DNA of 6,236 nt, taken from an uncultured Collinsella sp. (lineage in GTDB: Bacteria; Actinomycetota; Coriobacteriia; Coriobacteriales; Coriobacteriaceae). The position numbers and the translations under genes were made by a program. Where the stretch lies: positions 1 to 6,236 of the forward strand of contig UQJA01000114.1 of the NCBI GenBank assembly GCA_900541285.1. Direction: 5' to 3'. A model generated the notes under the pieces. That model had not been told where the DNA came from. It saw only the letters and a program-made list of their open reading frames with translations, and made no database searches. Below, piece after piece: positions 1 through 5,251 of the stretch. Within the stretch, counting starts at the first letter, position 1. Each line of letters opens with the position of its first letter.

Positions 1-56
1 AGAGCGCTTGACTGGCAGTCAAGAGGTCAGGGGTTCGATCCCCCTCGTCTCCACCA
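1..56 (+). tRNA. tRNA-Ala (anticodon GGC), 5' end missing
   Basis: This is the 3' part of a tRNA cut by the window start. The anticodon arm is a 5-bp stem, CTTGA (7-11) with TCAAG (19-23), around a 7-nt loop CTGGCAG. That places the anticodon at 14-16 as GGC, which reads the Ala codon GCC. The T arm follows, with stem AGGGG/CCCCT and loop TTCGATC. Then comes the 3' acceptor strand CGTCTCC, discriminator A and a genome-encoded CCA ending at 56. The missing 5' part should begin GGAGACG to pair with the acceptor strand. GCC is a frequent Ala codon in the GC-rich genes further along. Confidence 0.93.
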
Positions 57-66
57 TCGTGAAAGC

Positions 67-96
67 AAAAGCCTTCGGAATTCCGAAGGCTTTTTT
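67..96 (+). terminator. Rho-independent terminator after the tRNA
   Basis: AGCCTTCGG (70-78) pairs with CCGAAGGCT (83-91) around the loop AATT, and a run of T follows (91-96). The A run before the stem (67-70) can pair with the T run. This is a textbook intrinsic terminator. It ends the tRNA transcript, so the polysaccharide operon needs its own promoter downstream. Confidence 0.9.
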
Positions 97-179
97 CATG
101 TCAAACACCACGCGCAACAAACGGCACTCACACCAACAAAAAGTTGCACAATTAATTTCCCATGTCTGTACATAGTTTG

Positions 180-287
180 TTATCCAAACGCAATTACCAG
201 TGCAGCTCGCTGCTCCATCTGGGCTTCAGGAACGCTCCCGATTATTGCCAGCACCCCAATAACCTGCGCCAACGTGAACAACATCAC
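180..287 (-). CDS. Possible small hydrophobic peptide (34-35 aa), doubtful
   Basis: On the reverse strand, GTG (287-285) directly followed by ATG (284-282) opens a reading frame ending in TAA at 182-180. The product starts MLFTLAQVIGVLAIIGS, a hydrophobic run long enough for one membrane pass, followed by a more polar tail (EAQMEQR) and a hydrophobic end. A purine-rich AAGGGGG lies 7 nt before the GTG and 10 nt before the ATG, a plausible ribosome site. I recognise no family. Short hydrophobic peptides near tRNAs are sometimes type I toxins or small membrane proteins, but nothing here proves either, and chance is a real alternative at this length. Confidence 0.22.
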   Translation of the reverse strand: MMLFTLAQVIGVLAIIGSVPEAQMEQRAALVIAFG

Positions 288-508
288 AAAACAACCCCCT
301 TAAGCACGTCAAATGAACGATATGTTGTCCAACGCAGCCCAAATCAGTTTCACTAACCGCTTGTGCTAGGATACCTAACGTTACATGAGTTCAACTGTGC
401 TCACGGCTCCAGCAAGCCATAAAGCGCAGGGTCGATCAGCATCCGGCCGTAACGGCGGTGCCAGAAACACCACGAGCTCCAATAAAGAAGTCATGCGACG
501 TTACTTAT

Positions 509-546
509 TTGCATTGAGTTAATTCACAGGTGTAAATAGTTATTAG
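509..546 (+). promoter_or_regulatory. Candidate promoter region of the polysaccharide operon
   Basis: This is the most AT-rich patch upstream of the structured leader. Possible -35 boxes are TTGCAT (509-514) and TTGAGT (514-519). Possible -10 boxes are TAAATA (533-538, 18 nt from the first) and TAGTTA or TATTAG (537-546). No pair matches consensus well. Its position is what makes it attractive: a start near 545-555 would put the hairpin at 574-633 close to the 5' end of the transcript. The TGCTAGGAT at 365-372 is an alternative that would give a leader of about 450 nt. Confidence 0.22.
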
Positions 547-573
547 CTTGCATGTCAAAGCGTAGCAGCCTTA

Positions 574-633
574 CAGCTGTTTGCGTGCGGTCCAGTTTTG
601 TTCCCGCTTGACTGGTTCGCACGCAGCCAGCTG
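574..633 (+). promoter_or_regulatory. Long imperfect leader hairpin I
   Basis: Nested inverted repeats share one centre. CAGCTG (574-579) pairs with CAGCTG (628-633). TT (581-582) pairs with AG (625-626) through one wobble. GCGTGCG (583-589) pairs perfectly with CGCACGC (618-624), followed by a G-T wobble and a T-T mismatch. CCAGT (592-596) pairs with ACTGG (611-615). The loop is 14 nt. This is about 21 pairs in total. No T run follows, so it is not an intrinsic terminator. It lies in the presumed untranslated leader, which suggests an RNA regulatory element. Confidence 0.6.
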
Positions 634-634
634 G

Positions 635-662
635 GGACGCGGTCATTTTGCGATACACGTCC
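635..662 (+). promoter_or_regulatory. Short leader hairpin II
   Basis: GGACG (635-639) pairs with CGTCC (658-662) around an 18-nt loop. It starts one base after leader hairpin I. Alone it is weak, but its position between larger hairpins fits a multi-stem leader RNA. Confidence 0.3.
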
Positions 663-695
663 GCATCTCTAGCAACTGCACTTATACATACCGTT

Positions 696-717
696 CACGG
701 TGGGGCAGAGCCACGTG
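696..717 (+). promoter_or_regulatory. Short leader hairpin III with an alternative partner
   Basis: CAC (696-698) and GTGG (700-703), separated by a bulged G, pair with CCAC (711-714) and GTG (715-717) around the loop GGCAGAG. Bases 708-712 (GAGCC) can instead pair with GGCTC at 730-734. That would open both this hairpin and the outer stem of the large hairpin at 730-802, so two exclusive folds are possible. Confidence 0.35.
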
Positions 718-729
718 CTTGTCTAACTG

Positions 730-802
730 GGCTCAGGGTTTGAATATGGAGCGCCTTCGCGCACAAGCGCCCTGGCGAAGCCATATCCAAATCACGTGAG
801 CC
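730..802 (+). promoter_or_regulatory. Long interrupted leader hairpin IV, candidate antiterminator target
   Basis: Four coaxial stems make one extended hairpin. GGCTCA (730-735) pairs with TGAGCC (797-802). GGTTTG (737-742) pairs with CAAATC (788-793), including one G-T wobble. After a single A-C mismatch, ATATGG (744-749) pairs with CCATAT (781-786). After a 5-nt bulge AGCGC (750-754), CTTCGC (755-760) pairs with GCGAAG (775-780). The loop is 14 nt. That gives 24 pairs with defined interruptions. It ends 14 nt before the Shine-Dalgarno of the NusG-paralog gene and has no T run. LoaP-type NusG paralogs are known to recognise a leader RNA hairpin. That this one is the target is my inference. 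Confidence 0.65.
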
Positions 803-816
803 ATACGTAAGACAGC

Positions 817-824
817 AAGGAGGT
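817..824 (+). promoter_or_regulatory. Ribosome binding site that fixes the NusG-paralog start
   Basis: AAGGAGGT is an essentially perfect Shine-Dalgarno sequence. The in-frame GTG at 823 overlaps it and the GTG at 826 is one base from it, so neither can be used. The GTG at 832 is 7 nt downstream, the normal distance. Confidence 0.85.
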
Positions 825-831
825 GGTGCTC

Positions 832-1377
832 GTGTGGTATGTGATCCAGGTCATTAACGGACGCGAAGATGTAATGCGCGAGCGCATCGAGCGTATGGTG
901 CCTACGAGCGCCATGCAGGAGCTCTTTTATCCCCAATTTCAAACCGAAATTAAAGTACACGGCGAATGGGTCAATACGACCAAGCCGCTCTTTCCCGGTT
1001 ATCTTATCTGCGATACGGCAGATCCTCGAACCGTGCAACAGTATCTGCTACGCATGGATGACTTTGCTCGGGTGCTTTCCCAGGACGGTCAGTTTGTGCC
1101 GTTGGCAAAAGAAGAGGTCCAGCTTATTGGCGGCTTTACGCACAGGGGAGACCGCGTAGTGCCCATGAGCGAGGCCCTAAAAGACGGCGACCAGGTCGTA
1201 GTGACGGCAGGTCCGCTGTTGGGCCACGAAGGCCTTATCAAAACCATTAACAGACGCAAGAGTACTGCTTATTTGGAGCTCGACCTGTGCGGTCGACGAG
1301 TGACTACGCGCGTTGGCCTTGCCGTGCTTTCGGCCGAGCAGCGTGTAATGCGAAACCTTAAAAAGGCGATCGCCTAG
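832..1377 (+). CDS. loaP: NusG-family transcription antitermination factor (LoaP/RfaH-like)
   Basis: The 181-residue product starts MWYVIQVINGRED, the usual opening of the NusG N-terminal (NGN) domain. That domain spans about residues 2-105 and includes the conserved KPLFPGYL (51-58). A KOW domain follows at about 117-150 (GDQVVVTAGPLLGHEGLIKTI). The size, the KOW domain and the position as first gene of a polysaccharide operon fit the specialised NusG paralogs of Gram-positive bacteria (LoaP) rather than housekeeping NusG, which normally sits beside secE and ribosomal protein genes. Such factors bind RNA polymerase through the NGN domain and reduce pausing and termination in one long operon. 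The start is set by the Shine-Dalgarno at 817-824. Base composition is moderate, lower in GC than the sugar-nucleotide genes. The hairpins just upstream are the likely recruitment site, by inference. A gap of 51 nt separates it from the next gene. Confidence 0.88.
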   Translation: MWYVIQVINGREDVMRERIERMVPTSAMQELFYPQFQTEIKVHGEWVNTTKPLFPGYLICDTADPRTVQQYLLRMDDFARVLSQDGQFVPLAKEEVQLIGGFTHRGDRVVPMSEALKDGDQVVVTAGPLLGHEGLIKTINRRKSTAYLELDLCGRRVTTRVGLAVLSAEQRVMRNLKKAIA

Positions 1378-1401
1378 CTGCGGGCTGTCGCTAAGCAGAA
1401 C

Positions 1402-1428
1402 AGGGAGGATCCCCGAGCCGGGGACGAA
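1402..1428 (+). promoter_or_regulatory. Ribosome binding site with a hairpin before the start codon
   Basis: AGGGAGG (1402-1408) is a strong Shine-Dalgarno, but it lies 20 nt before the GTG at 1429. Between them TCCCCG (1410-1415) pairs with CGGGGA (1419-1424) around the 3-nt loop AGC. If folded, only about five unpaired bases (1409 and 1425-1428) remain between the site and the start. The alternative is that GGGGA (1420-1424) itself serves TTG at 1432 or GTG at 1429 with the hairpin unfolded. Confidence 0.5.
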
Positions 1429-2193
1429 GTGTTGGAAGAGAACGTGTCGGATAAACCTCAATATGCAACGGATGCGCCCGCGGGGGCGGCGCTCATCGCT
1501 CAGGCCATGGAACGGCGTGAGAGCGCCAGTCGCTACAAGGCCATGCAATCCATCATGGACTGGGATCGCTCGCGCCTGGCCTACCGTGCCGTCAAGCGCG
1601 CGTTCGACATCGTGTTCAGCAGTGTCGCGCTCGTCGCTATCGCGATTCCAAGCCTAATTCTCGCCGCGGCCATCCGGTTGGAGAGCGAGGGCAGCCCCTT
1701 CTACAGCCAGATCCGCGTGGGCCAGACCCGCCCCGACGGCAGCCTGACCACGTTCCGCATGTGGAAGTTCCGCTCAATGTACAAGGACGCCGACGAGCGA
1801 CTCGCCGAGCTCAAGGAGCAGAACGAGATCGCCGGCGCCATGTTCAAGATGAAGGAGGACCCGCGCGTCACCAGGATCGGCAGGTTCATCCGCAAGCACT
1901 CCATTGACGAGTTCCCGCAGTTCCTGAATGTGTTCCTGGGGCAGATGTCCGTCGTGGGCCCGCGCCCGCCGCTGCCGAATGAGGTCGCGGAGTACACCGA
2001 GTACGACCTGCAGCGCCTGGCCGTGAAGCCCGGCATTACCGGATGGTGGCAAGTTACTGATCGAAACTCAACTGGTTTTGACGGTATGGTCCAGCGAGAT
2101 CTTGAATACATAGCGAGGCGTGGCACTCTCACCGACTTAAGGATTATCGCCCTCACCGTTATTGAAGTAATCACGGGAAAGGGTGCGTTTTAG
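1429..2193 (+). CDS. Membrane phosphoglycosyl transferase (bacterial sugar transferase), initiates lipid-linked repeat unit
   Basis: The 254-residue protein belongs to the small monotopic polyprenyl-phosphate sugar-1-phosphate transferases. It moves a sugar phosphate from a UDP-sugar to undecaprenyl phosphate on the inner membrane face. After a polar N-terminal stretch of about 50 residues there is one hydrophobic helix at about 58-82, broken by Pro74 as in re-entrant helices of this family. The catalytic core follows: KFRSM (113-117), DPRVTRIGRFIRK (144-156), SIDEFPQ with the Asp160-Glu161 dyad, GPRPPLP (177-183) and KPGITGWWQV (200-209). The five-helix extension of WcaJ-type enzymes is absent. 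The sugar used cannot be read from the sequence. The start is uncertain between GTG 1429, TTG 1432 and GTG 1444. Base composition changes inside the gene near 2040. Its stop overlaps the next start by one base. Confidence 0.93.
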   Translation: MLEENVSDKPQYATDAPAGAALIAQAMERRESASRYKAMQSIMDWDRSRLAYRAVKRAFDIVFSSVALVAIAIPSLILAAAIRLESEGSPFYSQIRVGQTRPDGSLTTFRMWKFRSMYKDADERLAELKEQNEIAGAMFKMKEDPRVTRIGRFIRKHSIDEFPQFLNVFLGQMSVVGPRPPLPNEVAEYTEYDLQRLAVKPGITGWWQVTDRNSTGFDGMVQRDLEYIARRGTLTDLRIIALTVIEVITGKGAF

Positions 2194-2969
2194 TGCTTAA
2201 GTCCTATCATCATTATCCCGAATTAAACCGTGTGCCCGTGATCGATGTCCCGATCACGGGCACCAATATGTCTGAATGCGTCGATTTCATTACCCATAAT
2301 ATCGACAATCTGCATGGCGAGTATATCTGCGTCTCTAACGCCCATACGTCGGTCATGGCCCATGACGATCCCAGCTACTGGTCCTGTCAGGCTGAGTCCG
2401 TTATGTCCGTTCCCGATGGGAAGCCCCTATCGATTGTCGGTCGAAAGACGGTCGCGTCGATGGGGCGCGTGACCGGTCCGGATTTGATGCGCGAGATTTT
2501 CAGTATTTCCGCTCAGTACGGATGGAGCCATTACTTCTACGGCAACGAACGGAAAAACCTTGAGGCGCTCATGGAATCGCTTCAAGAGGAGTATCCGGGC
2601 TTGGAAATTGCTGGCATGGAGCCTTCCGTCTTTCGTCCGCTTTCCAATGGCGAGAAACGAGACCTTTCACGACGCATTGCTGATTCTGGCGCCGACTTTG
2701 CATGGATTGCACTTGGTGCTCCGCGTCAGGAAGTCCTCATGCATGAGCTTAAAGGCGGTCCCCAGCCACTAATGATTGGCGTAGGGGGAGCCTTCAACGT
2801 TCTCGCCGGCGTGGTGCCGGAGGCGCCGATTTGGATGCAGAACCTAAGTCTCGAGTGGCTATATCGCTTGATGCAGGAACCGAAGCGACTCTTCAAACGA
2901 TATCTCGTTACTAATACCAAATTTCTCTTTTACCAGTTCACGGGCGCTAAGCGCAAGGAAGGCAAGTAG
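2193..2969 (+). CDS. WecG/TagA/CpsF family glycosyltransferase (GT26)
   Basis: The 258-residue protein matches the GT26 family, which adds the second sugar to an undecaprenyl-diphosphate-linked acceptor (ManNAc for TagA in wall teichoic acid, ManNAcA for WecG in enterobacterial common antigen). Visible family motifs are SNAHTSVMAH (48-57), VPDGKP (73-78) with the probable catalytic Asp75, RVTGPDLM (92-99), PSVFRPL (144-150), IALGAPRQE (172-180), GVGGAFNVLAG (196-206) and the basic C-terminal tail LEWLYRLMQEPKRLFKRYL (220-238) that docks these enzymes on the membrane. The GTG start shares its G with the preceding TAG stop, and GGGAAAGGG (2175-2183) is the ribosome site. GC content, near half, is lower than in the next three genes. 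It most likely works right after the phosphoglycosyl transferase. Donor sugar unknown. A perfect 13-bp inverted repeat lies near its 5' end. Confidence 0.92.
   Translation: MLKSYHHYPELNRVPVIDVPITGTNMSECVDFITHNIDNLHGEYICVSNAHTSVMAHDDPSYWSCQAESVMSVPDGKPLSIVGRKTVASMGRVTGPDLMREIFSISAQYGWSHYFYGNERKNLEALMESLQEEYPGLEIAGMEPSVFRPLSNGEKRDLSRRIADSGADFAWIALGAPRQEVLMHELKGGPQPLMIGVGGAFNVLAGVVPEAPIWMQNLSLEWLYRLMQEPKRLFKRYLVTNTKFLFYQFTGAKRKEGK
2232..2263 (+). repeat. Perfect 13-bp inverted repeat within the GT26 gene
   Basis: GTGCCCGTGATCG (2232-2244) and CGATCACGGGCAC (2251-2263) are exact reverse complements around ATGTCC. They encode the residues VPVIDVPITGT, about 14-24 of the enzyme, so part of the symmetry may come from the coding sequence itself. 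No T run follows. In mRNA it would be a very stable hairpin some 40 nt after the start codon. Confidence 0.8.
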
Positions 2970-4028
2970 ATGAAACCCACCACCGCATTCAAAGACAAGA
3001 CCCTGATGATCACGGGCGGCACCGGCTCGTTCGGCAACACTGTGCTCAAGCACTTCATGCACACAGACCTGGCCGAGATCCGCATCTTCTCGCGCGACGA
3101 GAAGAAGCAGGATGACATGCGCCACCGCCTGCAGGAGAGGTCCCCCGAGCTCGCCTCCAAGGTGCGCTTCTTCATCGGCGACGTCCGCAACGCCCAGAGC
3201 GTGCGCGACGCCATGCACGGCGTGGACTACATCTTCCACGCCGCCGCCCTCAAGCAGGTACCCTCCTGCGAGTTCTTCCCCATGGAGGCCGTCCGCACCA
3301 ACGTCATCGGCACGGACAACGTGCTCCACGCCGCGATTGAGGAGGGCGTGGACCGCGTCGTGTGCCTGTCCACCGACAAGGCGGCCTACCCCATCAACGC
3401 CATGGGCAAGTCCAAGGCCATGATGGAGTCCATCATCTACGCCAACGCCCGCAACGGCGCCGGCCGCACCACCATCTGCTGCACACGCTACGGCAACGTC
3501 ATGTGCTCGCGCGGCTCGGTGATCCCGCTGTTCATCGACCGCATCCGCAAGGGCGAGCCGCTCACGGTGACCGACCCGAACATGACCCGCTTCCTCATGA
3601 ACCTAGACGAGGCCGTCGACCTGGTGCAGTTCGCCTTCGAGCACGCCAACCCCGGCGACCTGTTCATCCAGAAGGCCCCCGCCTCCACCATCGGCGACCT
3701 CGCCGAGGCCGTCCAGGAGGTCTTCGGCCGCGTGGGCACCCAGGTGATCGGCACCCGCCACGGCGAGAAGCTCTTCGAGACCCTCATGACCCGCGAGGAG
3801 CGCCTGAGGGCCGAGGACATGGGCGGCTACTACCGCGTCGCCTGCGACTCGCGCGACCTGAACTACGACAAGTTCGTCGTCGACGGCGAAGTGGAGACCC
3901 AGGCCGACGAGTCCTACACCTCCCACAACACCGAGAGGCTCGACGTGGAGGGCACCATCGCCAAGATCAAGACCGCCGAGTACGTGCAGCTGGCACTCGA
4001 GGGCCGCGAGCACGAGGCGGTGCAGTAG
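2970..4028 (+). CDS. capE: UDP-GlcNAc 4,6-dehydratase/5-epimerase (CapE/FnlA), first step to UDP-L-FucNAc
   Basis: The 352-residue protein is an extended short-chain dehydrogenase of the polysaccharide-biosynthesis (FlaA1/CapD) type. It shows the NAD(P)-binding GGTGSFGN (16-23), AAALKQVP (91-98), STDKAAYPINAMGKSK (134-149) and TRYGNVMCSRGSV (172-184). In place of the usual YxxxK the active site reads M145-xxx-K149, as also seen in WbpM/CapE-type dehydratases. In the S. aureus pathway CapE removes water from UDP-GlcNAc and inverts C5 to give a 4-keto-6-deoxy-L-hexose intermediate. Cytoplasmic. The ATG follows directly on the previous stop (TAGATG), with AAGGAAGG at 2955-2962 as ribosome site. 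GC content rises sharply at this gene. The match to the CapE branch rather than a retaining FlaA1 homologue is supported by capF and capG following in order. Confidence 0.94.
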   Translation: MKPTTAFKDKTLMITGGTGSFGNTVLKHFMHTDLAEIRIFSRDEKKQDDMRHRLQERSPELASKVRFFIGDVRNAQSVRDAMHGVDYIFHAAALKQVPSCEFFPMEAVRTNVIGTDNVLHAAIEEGVDRVVCLSTDKAAYPINAMGKSKAMMESIIYANARNGAGRTTICCTRYGNVMCSRGSVIPLFIDRIRKGEPLTVTDPNMTRFLMNLDEAVDLVQFAFEHANPGDLFIQKAPASTIGDLAEAVQEVFGRVGTQVIGTRHGEKLFETLMTREERLRAEDMGGYYRVACDSRDLNYDKFVVDGEVETQADESYTSHNTERLDVEGTIAKIKTAEYVQLALEGREHEAVQ

Positions 4029-4029
4029 G

Positions 4030-5247
4030 GTGCGCGTCCTCGTCACCGGCGCCAGGGGCTTCGTCGGGAGGAACCTCTGCTGCGCGCTGAAGAACATCCG
4101 CGACGGCAAGGACCGCCGCGAGAGGTACGCGGGCCTGCTGCCCCTCGAGGTCATGGAGTACGACCTCGACTCGACGCCCGGGGAGCTGGACGGCTACTGC
4201 TCCCGCGCCGACTTCGTCTTCAACTTGGCCGGCGTCAACCGCCCCAAGGACCAGGCGGAGTTCATGGAGGGCAACTTCGGGTTCGCCTCCACGCTGCTCG
4301 ACACGCTCGAGCGCCACGGCAACACGTGCCCCGTCATGCTCTCCAGCTCGACGCAGGCGAGCCTCTCCGGCCGCTTCGAGGGCTCGGCCTACGGCGAGTC
4401 CAAGCTCGCGGGGGAGGGCCTGTTCCGGGAGTACTCGGAGCGCACGGGGGCGCCGGTGCTCATCTACCGCTTCCCCAACCTCTACGGCAAGTGGTGCCGC
4501 CCGCGCTACAACTCCGCCGTCGCCACCTTCTGCGACGCCATCGCCAACGGCCGACCCTACACCGTGAACGACCCCTCGGTGGAGCTCGAGCTCCTCTACA
4601 TCGACGACCTGGTCGAAGAGATGCTGGGCGCCCTGCTGGGGCAGGAGCACCGCTGCGGCTACGAGGGGCTGGAGCGCGTCGAGGGCGACGGGTTCTGCTA
4701 CGTCCCCGGGACCGACGTGAGGACCCTGGGCGAGATCGTCTACCTGCTGGGGTGCTTCCGCGACAGCCGCGAGACGCTCTCGGTGCCCGACCTCGCCGAG
4801 GGCTCCTTCTCCAAGAAGCTCTGGAGCACATTCCTTTCCTACTACGAGCCGGGGCATTTCGCCTATGATCTGAAACCCAACACAGACGACCGCGGTTCGT
4901 TCACTGAGTTCCTGCGCACTCCGGAGCGCGGCCAGGTTTCGATCAACGTGAGCAAGCCCGGCATCACCAAGGGCAACCACTGGCACATGAGCAAATGGGA
5001 GAGATTCCTGGTAGTCTCCGGCACCGCGTCCATCAAATTGAGGAAGGTGGGGGAGGACGTCGGGGGCAACCCGTTCCCCGCCGATGAGTACATCGTTTCC
5101 GGCTCGGACATGCGCGCCGTCGAGATGATCCCCGGCTACACGCACTCCATCACCAACCTGTCCGACACCGAGGACCTCGTGACGGTCATGTGGGCCAACG
5201 AGCCCTTCGACCCAAAGAACCCCGACACCTACTACGAGGAGGTCTAG
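4030..5247 (+). CDS. capF: Bifunctional C3-epimerase/C4-reductase CapF (FnlB), second step to UDP-L-FucNAc
   Basis: The 405-residue protein has the two-domain CapF layout. Residues 1 to about 270 are an SDR domain with GARGFVG (7-13), NLAGVNRP (65-72), SSSTQA (105-110), the catalytic YGESK (121-125) and FPNLYGKWCRPRYNS (148-162). Residues from about 285 to the end are a cupin with DDRGSFTEF, GQVSINVSKPGITKGNHWH (301-319), Glu324 and GYTH (369-372), which supply likely metal ligands. In the family the cupin epimerises C3 of the CapE product and the SDR domain reduces C4 with NADPH, giving a UDP-6-deoxy-L-talosamine derivative. It is about 35 residues longer than S. aureus CapF, with extra sequence near residues 22-40 and 200-225. 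The GTG start lies one base after the capE stop, so translational coupling is likely. GC content dips at the domain junction. Confidence 0.94.
   Translation: MRVLVTGARGFVGRNLCCALKNIRDGKDRRERYAGLLPLEVMEYDLDSTPGELDGYCSRADFVFNLAGVNRPKDQAEFMEGNFGFASTLLDTLERHGNTCPVMLSSSTQASLSGRFEGSAYGESKLAGEGLFREYSERTGAPVLIYRFPNLYGKWCRPRYNSAVATFCDAIANGRPYTVNDPSVELELLYIDDLVEEMLGALLGQEHRCGYEGLERVEGDGFCYVPGTDVRTLGEIVYLLGCFRDSRETLSVPDLAEGSFSKKLWSTFLSYYEPGHFAYDLKPNTDDRGSFTEFLRTPERGQVSINVSKPGITKGNHWHMSKWERFLVVSGTASIKLRKVGEDVGGNPFPADEYIVSGSDMRAVEMIPGYTHSITNLSDTEDLVTVMWANEPFDPKNPDTYYEEV
5236..5243 (+). promoter_or_regulatory. Ribosome binding site of capG inside the capF 3' end
   Basis: GAGGAGGT is a near-perfect Shine-Dalgarno 8 nt before the ATG at 5252. 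It lies in the last codons of capF (Glu-Glu-Val-stop), so the end of one protein and the ribosome site of the next are encoded together. Confidence 0.8.
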
Positions 5248-5251
5248 CCGC

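Larger units (their letters stand above)
97..573. other. Gene-poor intergenic stretch between tRNA and operon leader
   Basis: No convincing protein gene is seen here apart from one doubtful 34-35 codon reverse-strand ORF at 180-287. The stretch is less GC-rich than the genes downstream. Visible small elements are an extended -10-like TGCTAGGAT at 365-372 without a recognisable -35, a short inverted repeat at 443-458 (CC-bulged G-GCCG, loop TAA, CGGCGG), and an AT-rich patch at 501-546 that could hold the operon promoter. The 64-codon forward ORF at 162-356 is rich in Ser, His, Gln and Asn, has no good ribosome site and resembles no protein I know, so I treat it as chance. Confidence 0.5.

Noticed and set aside
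162..356. Forward 64-codon ORF.
   Set aside because: No ribosome site, low-complexity polar composition, no recognisable motif, and it overlaps the other-strand ORF.
454..461. GGCGGTGC resembles the start of the RfaH ops element (GGCGGTAG).
   Set aside because: Only the first six bases match, the rest of the JUMPstart context is missing, and LoaP-type factors are not known to use ops.
421..475. Possible riboswitch (c-di-GMP or cobalamin type) in the upstream region.
   Set aside because: Only scattered short words agree. The required order of conserved boxes is not present.
5..615. The 11-mer CGCTTGACTGG occurs in the tRNA anticodon arm (5-15) and in the leader hairpin loop (605-615).
   Set aside because: An 11-base match somewhere in a window this size is expected by chance, and neighbouring bases differ, so it is no evidence for an att site or a tRNA-binding leader.
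581..799. Forward 72-codon ORF across the leader.
   Set aside because: It spans the inverted repeats, has no ribosome site and its composition does not look like protein.
574..802. Leader hairpins as intrinsic terminators.
   Set aside because: None is followed by a run of T, so classical attenuation at these sites is not supported.
1364..1375. 12-bp palindrome AGGCGATCGCCT containing the HIP1-like GCGATCGC.
   Set aside because: A single occurrence at the end of the NusG-paralog gene is compatible with chance; no other copies are seen.
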